DNA of 64,000 nucleotides. Origin: Gammaproteobacteria bacterium (GTDB lineage Bacteria > Pseudomonadota > Gammaproteobacteria > Burkholderiales > Nitrosomonadaceae). The stretch is from contig CP054179.1 in assembly GCA_015709615.1 (NCBI GenBank), forward strand, positions 2,294,001-2,358,000. The letters run 5' to 3'. Below the pieces are notes generated by a model. It saw nothing but the letters and a program-made list of their open reading frames with translations. It was not told where the DNA came from and searched no databases. This document shows, in pieces, positions 15,284 to 24,105 of this stretch. How positions within the stretch are numbered: the stretch's first letter is position 1; every line of letters begins with the position of its first letter. A program made the translations under genes and the position numbers.

Positions 15284-16099
15284 TTGAAGATGATCAATAG
15301 CAGACTTTTTTCATTGACCTTTCTGAAGTCGGAGATCAGCTCACTGCGGTCTTTGCAGAAAGATTTCAGCAAAATCGATATCAAGGTGGTGCTGGTATGC
15401 CTGACCGTCGCTTTCTCCCTCACCTGCACATACTATATGGACAATGCGCACTATCCAGTTACCGTTTTGCACGATTTGAATCTGACCGGACTGGCGCAGA
15501 CAGCGAATAATCTCCTTTTTCAGCATGCCAACGCGCAATTGCACCAGTTGATTTACTGGGCAGCGGTCATCATTTTCTTTTACTTCGTTTTCCCGGCGGG
15601 CATCATTCTGTTTGTTTTCAAGGAAAGCCTGACGGAATACGGTTTGAAATTGAAGAATGCCGGCAAGGGCTATCCGCTGTATCTCGGCATGCTGGCAATC
15701 ATGATGCCGCTGGTATTTTATTTCTCCGGAAGCGAGAGCTTTCTCGACCGCTACCCGTTTTACAGGGTGGCCAAGAATGAAAGCTTGTTTCCCAATTTTT
15801 TTATATGGGAAATCGTATATTTCCTGCAATTTCTCGCGCTGGAGTTTTTCTTTCGCGGCTTCATTCTGCACGGCACCAAACAGCGTTTCGGGTTTTACGC
15901 GATTTTTGTCATGGTGATCCCGTATTGCATGATCCATTTCGGCAAACCGATGCCGGAAACCTTCGCCGCAATCATTGCCGGTGTGGTGTTGGGATTTCTA
16001 AGCCTAAAAAGCAAAAGTATCTGGCTGGGTGTTATGATTCACTGTAGTGTCGCACTGACCATGGATCTGTGCGCGCTGTACCGGAAAGGATTACTTTAG
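15284..16099 (+). CDS. CPBP-family intramembrane protease-like protein
   Basis: This 271-residue integral membrane protein has about seven or eight hydrophobic helices. The CPBP (Abi/CAAX protease) motifs are LEFFFRGFILHG (motif 1, where the first Glu of EExxxR is Leu but the ExxxR core is kept), YCMIHFGKP (motif 2 His) and a terminal helix with MIHCSVALTMD. The single-Glu variant leaves proteolytic activity open. Bacterial members range from bacteriocin self-immunity to signal-peptide processing. The following lipoprotein gene starts 4 bases after the stop, so the two are co-translated and probably work together in the envelope. Confidence 0.75.
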   Translation: MKMINSRLFSLTFLKSEISSLRSLQKDFSKIDIKVVLVCLTVAFSLTCTYYMDNAHYPVTVLHDLNLTGLAQTANNLLFQHANAQLHQLIYWAAVIIFFYFVFPAGIILFVFKESLTEYGLKLKNAGKGYPLYLGMLAIMMPLVFYFSGSESFLDRYPFYRVAKNESLFPNFFIWEIVYFLQFLALEFFFRGFILHGTKQRFGFYAIFVMVIPYCMIHFGKPMPETFAAIIAGVVLGFLSLKSKSIWLGVMIHCSVALTMDLCALYRKGLL

Positions 16100-16103
16100 G
16101 ATA

Positions 16104-17348
16104 GTGAGACGATTGGTGGACTATAAAAGCGCGCGCCCGGACCGGCAAAACCGTTTGCTGCGATTATGGCCGTTGCTGTTCATTCCGCTCATTCCGCTCA
16201 TCCTGAGCGGTTGCCTGTCGCCAATGGCCCTGAACCGTGCCGTGATTGCGTATGACGAAGCCGTCACCGACGCGGTGTCGCAGCAATTGCTGATCAATAT
16301 CGTGCGCGCCCATCATCGCCAGCCGATTCATTTCACCGGCGTTTCCAATATCGCGGCAACTTTTAATTTTCAGGCGAGCGCAGGCGCCACGCCGTCGCCG
16401 GGTGGTCTGGCCGGTGCGGTGATTTCGCCGGTTTTCGGCGGCAGTGTGGCGGAAAGCCCGACCATCAGCATCGTGCCGATCGAAGGGGAGGAATTTACCA
16501 AGCGGCTGCTGACGCCGTTTCCGCAAAACAAATTGACCTTGCTGCTGCGCCAGCGTTTTGATGTCGATCTGCTGCTGCGCATGATGGCGCAGGAAGTGCG
16601 CCTGTTGGACACAAAACAACCGAACGGTGCGTACCGCAACAGTCCGGCGAATAAAGCCAGCTATGAAATGTTCCGCCGCGTAGTACTGCATTTATCGGCG
16701 ATTCAGGATTTTAATCAGTTGTACGCCGAACCTTTGGCGCTGATCAATACCTGGACTATCCCGGCCAGCACCATCACGGCGGATGGCTTTCAGGCGCTGC
16801 AAAAGGAATTCACCGTGCGCTATAACCCGCAAGACAATACCTATACGCTGCGCAAACAAGTGGCCGGGCCGATTCTGATCACCAACTACGATCCCAACAC
16901 GTTATCCGACGAAGACCGTGAAAATTTGCGCCAGCAAGTGGGGGACGGCAGCAGCAACGATATCGCGTTTGATATCCGTGCCGGGCACTACGGCGGGGAA
17001 TGGCCGATCAGCGGTGTGTTCCGCCTGAGAAGCTTTCACTCGATACTCGGTTTTCTCGGCAAAGCGCTTGGCGAGGAAATGGGCTATCACGTCGAAAAAG
17101 ATCCGCGCACGCCGCCGATACTGTTGAACGAAAATCCCGACTTAACCATGGAATTCATCGTATCCGATACGCCGCCGCCGGACGTCGATTTTTCCATCCG
17201 CTGGGATGGCCGCTATTATGCGGTCAATACCAAAGGGCCTTACGCGCGCTGGAACCGCGACGCGTTTCAGTTATTGTTTCTGCTGTTCCAGATGACCGTG
17301 ACCGACATCCCGCGCGTGGGCGTGCCGAGTATCACTATCGCCAAATAA
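16104..17348 (+). CDS. uncharacterised lipoprotein
   Basis: The product is 414 residues from a GTG start. A basic N-terminus and a hydrophobic stretch (LLFIPLIPLILSGC) end in the lipobox LSGC, so it should be lipid-anchored. The first conserved stretch after the Cys is MALNRAVIAYDEAVTDAVSQ followed by LLINIVRAHHRQPIHFTGVS. The rest alternates short strands with Gly/Pro-rich linkers and ends with PRVGVPSITIAK. No known domain was recognised. It is coupled to the CPBP gene (4-base gap), which is the only functional hint. It may be an outer-membrane assembly or surface factor, but this is speculation. Confidence 0.65.
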   Translation: MRRLVDYKSARPDRQNRLLRLWPLLFIPLIPLILSGCLSPMALNRAVIAYDEAVTDAVSQQLLINIVRAHHRQPIHFTGVSNIAATFNFQASAGATPSPGGLAGAVISPVFGGSVAESPTISIVPIEGEEFTKRLLTPFPQNKLTLLLRQRFDVDLLLRMMAQEVRLLDTKQPNGAYRNSPANKASYEMFRRVVLHLSAIQDFNQLYAEPLALINTWTIPASTITADGFQALQKEFTVRYNPQDNTYTLRKQVAGPILITNYDPNTLSDEDRENLRQQVGDGSSNDIAFDIRAGHYGGEWPISGVFRLRSFHSILGFLGKALGEEMGYHVEKDPRTPPILLNENPDLTMEFIVSDTPPPDVDFSIRWDGRYYAVNTKGPYARWNRDAFQLLFLLFQMTVTDIPRVGVPSITIAK

Positions 17349-17626
17349 TCCGGCTGGTTTCACGCTGCTGGCCGCTTGCCAGGTTTTTTAATGGATGCGG
17401 TGTCGACGGGCATCGAGTACCGCCTACGTGGTGGTTAAATAATTCGAGTCCTTAAAACTTCCGCTGGCATCAGCATCCGTGTGCACCCTTATATTTGTAG
17501 GCAAATAACTACAAGAAAAATAAGCACAATGCTTATTCATTAATGACGCCAATCACTCTACTATGAAAAGCGGAGGGATGATCAAACGATCTCCCATCGA
17601 TCCATTAATTTGAAAGGAGTTATAAA
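17349..17626 (+). promoter_or_regulatory. leader of the SmbP-like gene with a palindrome
   Basis: This 278-base spacer carries an 8-bp inverted repeat, AATAAGCA-CAA-TGCTTATT (17519-17537), followed by a -10-like TACTAT (17559-17564). AAAGGAG lies 7-8 bases before the ATG at 17627. The palindrome could be an operator for a metal-responsive regulator, given the gene it precedes. No regulator family could be assigned. Confidence 0.4.
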
Positions 17627-18013
17627 ATGAGCGTAAAAACAATGACGTTTTTTACCAGCATCATGATCATGATTCTTTTTTCACTGAGTGCAATAGCCGG
17701 GGAAAGCCATCTGGTGCACGCCATTAAGCACGCTGAAGCTGCGGCCGCTGCGGCTGATGGCAAAGCAGTGGCCGAACATGCCGAGCATGCGAAAACGCAT
17801 GCCATCGATGCAAAAAATGATAAAACCTCGAAAAGCGACCCCAAGCATATCGATGATGGCATTAAATGCCTGGATGACGCGATCAAAGAAGGCAAAGGCG
17901 GCAATACTGAAGCGGCCAAGAAAGCGGCCGCAGATGCTGTAAACCATTTCAAACAAGCTGTATCCGCACCCGCACCCGCACCAGCAGCCGCACCCAAGCA
18001 ATCGTCCTACTAG
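17627..18013 (+). CDS. SmbP-like small metal-binding periplasmic protein (divergent)
   Basis: The product is 128 residues with a signal peptide ending near SAIAG|ES. The mature part is built of alpha-helical heptads as in SmbP of Nitrosomonas europaea, a four-helix copper-binding protein. The N-terminal half keeps His pairs (HLVHAIKHAEAA, AEHAEHAKTHAIDAK). In the C-terminal half (HIDDGIKCLDDAIKEGKGGN) many positions that are His in SmbP are Lys, Asn, Cys or Ala. A Pro/Ala tail (APAPAPAAAP) ends the protein. It should lie in the periplasm and bind fewer metal ions than SmbP. The assignment rests on remembered family pattern; metal preference is unknown. Confidence 0.7.
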   Translation: MSVKTMTFFTSIMIMILFSLSAIAGESHLVHAIKHAEAAAAAADGKAVAEHAEHAKTHAIDAKNDKTSKSDPKHIDDGIKCLDDAIKEGKGGNTEAAKKAAADAVNHFKQAVSAPAPAPAAAPKQSSY

Positions 18014-18024
18014 CTTCAGCACCC

Positions 18025-18060
18025 TAAAATACGGTGAATTATGGGTTCGCCGTATTTTTT
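18025..18060 (+). terminator. terminator after the SmbP-like gene
   Basis: AAAATACGG and CCGTATTTT form a stem around the loop TGAATTATGGGTTCG, followed by a T run. It terminates the SmbP-like transcript. The convergent gene at 18084 ends shortly after. Confidence 0.8.
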
Positions 18061-18083
18061 TCAGCCATTATTCAGACTCTTTC

Positions 18084-18761
18084 TTACCCGGAAAAAAAGC
18101 CGGACTCGATCAGCGTTCCAGCGGGTCGCAGCGGCGTGTGCGGCCAAGATTCATCTGCGTCGAGTTCGAGCAGGCGTTCCAGTGCCATTCCTTCAATGTT
18201 GGGTTCCAGTTCGTCAACGGGTAGTGAATCGCACGCCGGGTAACCGGTGAGTAGGCGTTGCAAACCATGCGTGCGGGAATCCAGCGAAGACACCGGAACC
18301 GGGCCGCATCCCGCATGCTGTAAAGCCCGCACCAACGCCCGGATGTCCGCTTCGTAGTGCTCGCGCGCAAATACCAGCCGCACGAAACCTTCATGATCGC
18401 CGGTCAATGTTTTGTCCAATGCCGGGCGCAGACCGGCGATGTCCAGCTCCCAAATTACAGTGTTGTTATCCGGGTGGCTGACAAGTACTGACTCTTCAAT
18501 GTAGACATCCGGCGCATAACCGCAATCGGCGGTCAATACTTGGTGCGCGCCCGGCTGCTTGATCGATTCGATCAATGCAAACACGTCCCAAACGATACCG
18601 CGCTCGGCCAAATCGTTACCGCCGCCCGCAAAATCAGGAACTGCTTGCAGTATCAAATGCGGTGGATCGTCAAAAATAATCTCGCTGTAGTGGATTTGCC
18701 AGCCGATGCGGCTGCGCAGTGTGAGCGCGGGGCGGGGCTCATTCTCAAGGATGCGGGTCAC
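18084..18761 (-). CDS. uncharacterised protein overlapping the MmeI-like restriction-modification gene
   Basis: The product is 225 residues from a GTG at 18761, overlapping the 3' end of the restriction-modification gene by 17 bases in another frame, so translation is likely coupled. The sequence is acidic, with no signal peptide or membrane segment. Visible features are RIGWQIHYSEIIFDDPPHL, AGGGNDLAERGIVWDVFALIES and a C-terminal LELDADESWPHTPLRPAG. No domain was recognised. Its position suggests an accessory to the enzyme (specificity, control or immunity), but it may be an unrelated neighbour. Confidence 0.55.
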   Translation of the reverse strand: MTRILENEPRPALTLRSRIGWQIHYSEIIFDDPPHLILQAVPDFAGGGNDLAERGIVWDVFALIESIKQPGAHQVLTADCGYAPDVYIEESVLVSHPDNNTVIWELDIAGLRPALDKTLTGDHEGFVRLVFAREHYEADIRALVRALQHAGCGPVPVSSLDSRTHGLQRLLTGYPACDSLPVDELEPNIEGMALERLLELDADESWPHTPLRPAGTLIESGFFSG

Positions 18762-21534
18762 GATCGGATTGCTTTGCTGCTTTTTTGCCGGGTTTCCGGG
18801 TTGTGGCGGCGGGCAGCAGGCTGGTGATTGCTTGGTAGCGCTCGAATAGAAACGCCACGCGCTCGGCTTCGGAAGCGAATGATTTTTTGCCGTAGGCGGC
18901 GTCGACAGCGCGGTCGAGTGTCTGGTGCGCGCGCACCAGTTCCGGCGGCATCGTCAGCGGGTCGTACAAGTCAGCTAGCGTGGAAGTTGGAAATTGCGCG
19001 CGGGCATCCAGCACCGCTTGCGCGGCGGTTTCGATGGCTTGGCGCTGGGTATCGGTGGGTTCCGGCCACGGGAAGTTGTTGTAGACGATGCCGACGGAAT
19101 AACGGTAATCGCTTTTCAAGCGCCCACAAACCGTGCGCATCCAGGCGTTGTGCATCGTGGAAGTGAGGATGCCGAAGTGGTAGAGGGTGGCGTTGGGAAT
19201 CGAATAAACGAGATTACTGACGATGATTTCAGGTTGCAAATAGCCAATCGGAACATAAAGCCTGTTTTCGGAAGAAACACTCGGAACGAGAAGATAAGGT
19301 TCTACAGGTTGGCGGATTTTCTGAAATAACGTGGGGGTTGCGGCATCTTTTTGGGTTTGAGCATCTTTGCTGGCGGAACGCATAGACCTAACGGCTTCGA
19401 CACGTTGCATCACGGCTGGCATGGTGCGCAGTTCACTGGGTGATACGCTAACTAACCATAAGCACCAGCGTCGAACATTGTTGATAAATTCATCGGCTCC
19501 AAGAAACGGGCGAATGAATTTCTCGGCTTGAGGTTCAATCTCTAAAAGCTTGTGCTTTTCTTCATCGCTTAATAGCAAATTGCCGCCATCGGCAGGTTTG
19601 CTGCCATTAATCATTTTTGGCGCATCACAAATTGGATTGGTACGGTTTTCCAGCACTGCATCGGCGGCGTCGACCAAATAGGGATTGATGTTTTTGGCAG
19701 CTACGGCATGCGGTTCCCCCTGAATGTCGGCATACTCAAAAATAGTTTTCTGCGCGGATTCTTGCAAACCGAAACCGATGATGACGCAATGCACCGCCGC
19801 TCTGCCTGTGGCTTCGCTTGTCCATTGGAATGTGCGGTGCGCGAAATGCAAATGCACGCCGCGCCGCAATAAATCTGGCCACAATACGCCGACCTGTTCG
19901 CCTTGCGTGATCGAGTTGGTCGACACGAACGCCACCCGGATCGCCGGATGGGCGGCGATAAAATCAGTGGCTTTGCGGTACCAGCAGGCGACGTAATCAA
20001 GCAATCCGGCATTCTTGGTGTCATGGAAAATCGTGGCGACATCGGCGCGTTGTGCGTCGTTCAAGTAAGTTTTTCCAATGAACGGCGGATTGCCCATCAC
20101 AACATCGCATTTGCCCGCCGCGATGACGCTGTTCCAATCGAGCCGCAGCGCGTTGCCGTGCACGATATGCGCGGATTTTTTCAGCGGCAGGCGAATGAAA
20201 TACTGACCAAATTCTTCCGACACCAGCGCGTTCATCTGGTGGTCGGTCAGCCATAGTGCGACTTGTGCGATTTGCACCGGAAATTCCTCGATTTCGATGC
20301 CGTGGAACTGGTCGACGTCGACCTGAATGATGGTGGCGATGTCGAGCGCTTGCTGGCCGCTGTGGTGCAGTGCGCGCAGCACTTCCAGTTCCAGCTTGCG
20401 CAGTTCGCGGTACGCGATCACCAGGAAATTGCCGCAGCCGCATGCCGGGTCGAGAAATTTCAGACCGGCGAGCTTGGCGTGGAAGGCTTGCAGGTTTTGC
20501 GTGCGGCTTTTGACGGTGTGGCGGATTTTATCGAATCCGGCGCGCAGTTCGTCGAGGAACAGCGGGCCGATCAGTTTCAGGATGTTTTCCTCGGTGGTGT
20601 AGTGCGCGCCGAGGTTGCGCCGCGCGTTCGGTGTTTCATCCATGATGTTCTGGAACAGCGAGCCGAAAATCGCCGGGGAAATGCCGCTCCAGTCGATCGC
20701 GCAGCAATACAGCAGCGCGGCGCGCATGTCGCGGTCGAAGCTGGCGAACGGCAAGCGTTCCTCGAACAGCTTGCCATTGATGTACGGAAACCGGCTCAGC
20801 GTGTCGTCGAGGTTTTTTAGCCGTGCGGTTTCCGGCGTGTTGAGCACGTCGAACAGTTGCGCCAGTTGCGGCGCGAGATCGCTGCCGTCCTCGCGCGTTT
20901 GCTGCTCGATGAATTCGGTGAACTGGGTGCGCTCGAAAATACCGGTGTCCTCGGCGAACAGGCAGAACAGCAGGCGCACCAGATAGACTTCGAGTGCGTG
21001 GCCGGTGTAGCCGATTTGTTTCAGGCGGTCGTGCAGGCGCGCCATGCGCTGCACCGCCTTGGCGTTGACCGGGCTTTGCGGCGAGATTTTCTGCGGCTGG
21101 TAACCGGCGATGAACCAGAACAGCTTGACGTTTTTGTACAGCTCTTTCAGCAGGAATTCGGTCTGCGTGCCTTCGATCATGTCGTACAGGCGGAAGCACG
21201 CAAAGTCGCTGACCAGCACGAAACGCGGCAGTTCGTGTTCCTTCAGTCCGGGGAAATAATCGATGGCTTGCTGGTAGGCGCGATCCAGATCTTTACCGCG
21301 CGATTTGTGCTCGATCAGCAGGTTGCCTTTCCACAGCCAATCGATGTAACCGTCGCGGTCGCCGAGTTTTTTGACCTTTTGCTCGAAACTGCCGATGCGC
21401 CGCTGGTTGATGCCAAACACGTTGAAGAAGTCGATCCAGAACGGCTTGGCGTCGGCGTCTTCCGATTCCGCTTTGGCCCAGTCGCGGGAAAACGCCAGCG
21501 CGCGGTCTTTGATTTCGTTCCAGGCTAGCGCCAT
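18745..21534 (-). CDS. MmeI-like type IIL restriction-modification enzyme (nuclease, methyltransferase and recognition in one chain)
   Basis: The product is 929 residues. The N-terminal nuclease shows D65-x9-E75-x-K77 (YIDWLWKGNLLIEHK), the same spacing as the D70/E80/K82 site of MmeI. After a helical linker, the gamma-class adenine methyltransferase has motif I LDPACGCGNFL (361-371) and motif IV GNPPF (481-485). A target-recognition domain follows (about 600-860; FIRPFLGADEFINNVRRWCLWL), and then a helical end. Such enzymes methylate one strand of an asymmetric site and cut about 20 bp away. It was distinguished from BREX PglX by the nuclease site and the lack of other BREX genes. Recognition sequence unknown. 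Confidence 0.88.
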   Translation of the reverse strand: MALAWNEIKDRALAFSRDWAKAESEDADAKPFWIDFFNVFGINQRRIGSFEQKVKKLGDRDGYIDWLWKGNLLIEHKSRGKDLDRAYQQAIDYFPGLKEHELPRFVLVSDFACFRLYDMIEGTQTEFLLKELYKNVKLFWFIAGYQPQKISPQSPVNAKAVQRMARLHDRLKQIGYTGHALEVYLVRLLFCLFAEDTGIFERTQFTEFIEQQTREDGSDLAPQLAQLFDVLNTPETARLKNLDDTLSRFPYINGKLFEERLPFASFDRDMRAALLYCCAIDWSGISPAIFGSLFQNIMDETPNARRNLGAHYTTEENILKLIGPLFLDELRAGFDKIRHTVKSRTQNLQAFHAKLAGLKFLDPACGCGNFLVIAYRELRKLELEVLRALHHSGQQALDIATIIQVDVDQFHGIEIEEFPVQIAQVALWLTDHQMNALVSEEFGQYFIRLPLKKSAHIVHGNALRLDWNSVIAAGKCDVVMGNPPFIGKTYLNDAQRADVATIFHDTKNAGLLDYVACWYRKATDFIAAHPAIRVAFVSTNSITQGEQVGVLWPDLLRRGVHLHFAHRTFQWTSEATGRAAVHCVIIGFGLQESAQKTIFEYADIQGEPHAVAAKNINPYLVDAADAVLENRTNPICDAPKMINGSKPADGGNLLLSDEEKHKLLEIEPQAEKFIRPFLGADEFINNVRRWCLWLVSVSPSELRTMPAVMQRVEAVRSMRSASKDAQTQKDAATPTLFQKIRQPVEPYLLVPSVSSENRLYVPIGYLQPEIIVSNLVYSIPNATLYHFGILTSTMHNAWMRTVCGRLKSDYRYSVGIVYNNFPWPEPTDTQRQAIETAAQAVLDARAQFPTSTLADLYDPLTMPPELVRAHQTLDRAVDAAYGKKSFASEAERVAFLFERYQAITSLLPAATTRKPGKKAAKQSDRDPHP

Positions 21535-21555
21535 GCAGTCTCCGGTTTATTCTTA

Positions 21556-21602
21556 GGAAGCTCTGAAAAACTGCTGCGCTCACTACATTTTTCAGAGCTT
21601 TC
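21556..21602. repeat. 47-bp palindromic repeat (MITE-like)
   Basis: GGAAGCTCTGAAAAA (21556-21570) pairs with TTTTTCAGAGCTTTC (21588-21602) at 14 of 15 positions, around a 17-base centre. TTA flanks both ends. It lies between two divergent genes, so it is not a terminator for either. The GGAAGC end resembles the ends of the 143-bp repeats found elsewhere in this window. Confidence 0.6.
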
Positions 21603-21697
21603 TTATTTATTTTGACCCGCCCGATTCTACGTGATCGCGCCGGGAAACGCCAAGGATCGCCTGTGGTATGATTTTCCATCATTATCAGGAGCAAGAT

Positions 21698-22675
21698 ATG
21701 CGCGCTATTTTTCTGGATTTCGGTTCCGTCACCCGTGGCGATATGAATTGCGCCACGCTGGAGCGGGCGATTGCGCCGTGGCAGTTTTATCACGATTCTT
21801 CCGAGGCGGAAGTGGCGGAACGCATCCGCGACGCTGAGGTGATCGTCAGCAACAAGGTTTATATCAGCCGTGACGCCATTGCCACGGCGCAATCGCTCAA
21901 GCTGATTTGCATCGCTGCGACCGGGTACAACAACGTCGACCTGGCGGCGGCTGCCGAATATGGCGTGCCGGTGTGCAACGTGCGCGGCTACGCCACGCCG
22001 TCGGTGGTGGAGCATGTGTTCATGCTGATGCTGAATCTGGCGCGGCATTTTTCTGATTATCAGGCGCTGGTCAAGCGCGGCGGCTGGCAGCAAAGCCAAT
22101 TTTTCTGCCCGCTTGATTTTCCGGTCATCGAATTGTCCGGTAAAACGCTCGGCATCATCGGTCACGGCGAACTTGGGCACGCGGTGGCGCAGGTCGCGCG
22201 GGTATTCGGCATGCAGGTGCTGATCGCGGAGCACAAAGACAAGCCGCCGCGCGCTGGTAGAACCGCGTTTGACGACGTGTTGCGGCAGGCGGATTTCGTC
22301 ACGCTGCATTGTCCGTTGTCACCAGACACGCAGCATCTGTTCAGCCGCCGTGAATTCGGGTTGATGAAACCAACAGCGTATCTGATCAATACCGCGCGCG
22401 GCGGGCTGGTGAACGAAGCCGATTTGTTGCAGAGTTTATCCAGCGGACAGATCGCCGGTGCGGCTATCGACGTGATCCAGGGCGAGCCGCCCGGGCCGGA
22501 TAACCGGATTCTGCGCGAATTGCCGCCGAACCTCATCGTTACGCCGCACATCGCTTGGGCCAGCCGCGAATCGCGGCAGCGGTTGCTGGACCAACTGGCG
22601 GGAAATATCAGTAATTTTTTTCAGCACCAATCATTTAACCAGATCACCGATGCGCTGAATCTTACCCATAATTAG
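21698..22675 (+). CDS. D-2-hydroxyacid dehydrogenase (glycerate/hydroxypyruvate reductase-like)
   Basis: This 325-residue NAD(P)-dependent dehydrogenase starts at the ATG at 21698 with AGGAG 8 bases upstream. The Rossmann motif is LGIIGHGELGHAVA. Catalytic residues lie in NTARGGLVNE (Arg), VIQGEPPG (Glu) and VTPHIAWAS (His). The substrate domain has the IAATGYNNVDL signature. The closest known relatives are HprA-type glycerate dehydrogenases, which reduce hydroxypyruvate to glycerate in serine-glyoxylate metabolism; other 2-ketoacids are possible. It stands alone, divergent from the restriction-modification gene. Confidence 0.85.
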   Translation: MRAIFLDFGSVTRGDMNCATLERAIAPWQFYHDSSEAEVAERIRDAEVIVSNKVYISRDAIATAQSLKLICIAATGYNNVDLAAAAEYGVPVCNVRGYATPSVVEHVFMLMLNLARHFSDYQALVKRGGWQQSQFFCPLDFPVIELSGKTLGIIGHGELGHAVAQVARVFGMQVLIAEHKDKPPRAGRTAFDDVLRQADFVTLHCPLSPDTQHLFSRREFGLMKPTAYLINTARGGLVNEADLLQSLSSGQIAGAAIDVIQGEPPGPDNRILRELPPNLIVTPHIAWASRESRQRLLDQLAGNISNFFQHQSFNQITDALNLTHN

Positions 22676-22886
22676 TACAAAATTGGCGCTAAAAATAACA
22701 AAAAAATCGGTAGAATCTCGAGAGAGAATTCCTACAAAGTAAAAAAGGGATTTTTTGCGAGAAAAGTTTGCTGATTGGCATTTGGTTATGTTTACGACAA
22801 TAAGCGTGAGATCCATGCCCGAGATAAATGGATCATGTATGAACGCACTATCAATTCGATCGTTTCTTTAATTAAGGAGAAAAATA

Positions 22887-23525
22887 ATGAAAATCATGAA
22901 AGGCGCGACCCAGGTTGCCGCCGTATTCGGACTCTCTATGCTGTTGAGCGGCGTCAGCTACGCATCGCCAGCTGGATCGATCACCGTAACCAATCCTGGC
23001 CCGTTAGGTTCTTTCAGCTTCAATACCGCCGCTTTTGACGGCGCCAGCGGACGAATCGAGAAGCTCACGTTCGATTTGTCCGGTACGCATTGTGTGGATG
23101 GTGGAAGTTGCATACTGGGCGAGTCGCTGGTTTTCGGCGGTTCGGGTGGCGGATCTTTTGCCTATGATCCGGAAGCCAATGGCACATCGTCATTATTTGG
23201 CGCGGTGGGTTCAACTATATTCGGTTTTGATTTCACCGGTTTCGATCCACTGAATGTATTCGCATTTTCCTGGGATCCCGATGTCGCTAGTAACGGCGGT
23301 TACGGAGCAATCGTTGCCGAACTGGCCGGTACCGTGATTACCGCATCGGTTCGTTTTGGTGGCGGAGAAATTCTTACCTATTCAGGAACGATGGGAATTG
23401 TCGGACATGACGTTGCCGCTAACCTAGTTCCCGTTCCGGAACCTGAAACCTATGCGATGTTGCTGGCGGGCCTTGGCCTGATCGGTTTCGCTGGCTACCG
23501 CCGTAAGCAAGCCATTGCAAGCTGA
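22887..23525 (+). CDS. PEP-CTERM sorting-signal protein
   Basis: The product is 212 residues with a signal peptide (VAAVFGLSMLLSGVSYAS) and a secreted beta-rich middle of low complexity. The C-terminal sorting signal is VPEPETYAMLLAGLGLIGFAGYRRK: the PEP motif, a hydrophobic helix and a basic end. Exosortase recognises this tail in the inner membrane, and the protein is then released or anchored in exopolysaccharide. Cys residues in HCVDGGSC may form a disulfide. No exosortase gene is in the window, but a PEP-CTERM-associated CPBP protease is at 34935. It is preceded by AAGGAG and followed by a hairpin. Confidence 0.85.
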   Translation: MKIMKGATQVAAVFGLSMLLSGVSYASPAGSITVTNPGPLGSFSFNTAAFDGASGRIEKLTFDLSGTHCVDGGSCILGESLVFGGSGGGSFAYDPEANGTSSLFGAVGSTIFGFDFTGFDPLNVFAFSWDPDVASNGGYGAIVAELAGTVITASVRFGGGEILTYSGTMGIVGHDVAANLVPVPEPETYAMLLAGLGLIGFAGYRRKQAIAS

Positions 23526-23563
23526 TAATTTAATCGTAAGATTGCTATAAATCTGTTTTACAG

Positions 23564-23599
23564 AAGCCGGCGTCCCAATAAAATGGCGCGCCGGTTTTT
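23564..23599 (+). terminator. terminator after the PEP-CTERM gene
   Basis: AAGCCGGCG and CGCCGGTTT form a stem with one G-U pair, followed by TTTTTC. It ends the transcript 40-70 bases after the stop codon. Confidence 0.7.
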
Positions 23600-23769
23600 C
23601 ATGATCTGCCAGACTGATAGTATTCAGCTATCGCATTCATCTTCTTCAAACGGTATCCTTGCCGTGGTCTGCTTTTACTCAATCCAGTTTTGGTAAGATA
23701 GCAGGACTTTTCCAATGCATCCGGATGAGACCGGTGTATATGATCATCAAGACACAGGGAGTAATGCCC

Positions 23770-24105
23770 ATGCAACCATGGATTTATCTTGCTATCGCCA
23801 TCGTCAGCGAGGTGATCGCGACATCATTCCTCAAAGCAGCCGAGGGGTTTACCCGTTTGTGGCCGTCGCTGGTGGTGATCGCCGGTTATCTGCTGGCTTT
23901 TTATTTACTGTCGTTGACACTGAAAACCATTCCGGTCGGCGTGGCGTATGCGATCTGGTCCGGCGTGGGCATCGTATTGATCGCGATCAGCGGCTGGTTG
24001 TTTCTCGGGCAATCGCTGGATACGCCCGCAATCATCGGTTTGATGATGATCGTGGCGGGCGTGGTGGTGATCAACGTGTTTTCCCGGACGGTTACGCACG
24101 GTTAA
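23770..24105 (+). CDS. small multidrug-resistance (SMR) family transporter
   Basis: The product is 111 residues with four transmembrane helices. The ATG at 23770 places the essential glutamate exactly at position 14 (MQPWIYLAIAIVSEVIATSF), as in EmrE, and GGGAG lies 8 bases upstream. This decides the start against two upstream Met codons. Further conserved parts are PVGVAYAIWSGVGIV (helix 3) and IIGLMMIVAGVVVINVFS (helix 4). SMR proteins are antiparallel dimers in the inner membrane that exchange protons for cationic drugs or guanidinium. No guanidine riboswitch was recognised upstream, so the substrate is open. Confidence 0.9.
   Translation: MQPWIYLAIAIVSEVIATSFLKAAEGFTRLWPSLVVIAGYLLAFYLLSLTLKTIPVGVAYAIWSGVGIVLIAISGWLFLGQSLDTPAIIGLMMIVAGVVVINVFSRTVTHG

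Noticed and set aside
18745..21534. BREX PglX methyltransferase
   Set aside because: Carries its own nuclease motif with MmeI spacing, and no brxABC or pglZ genes are nearby.
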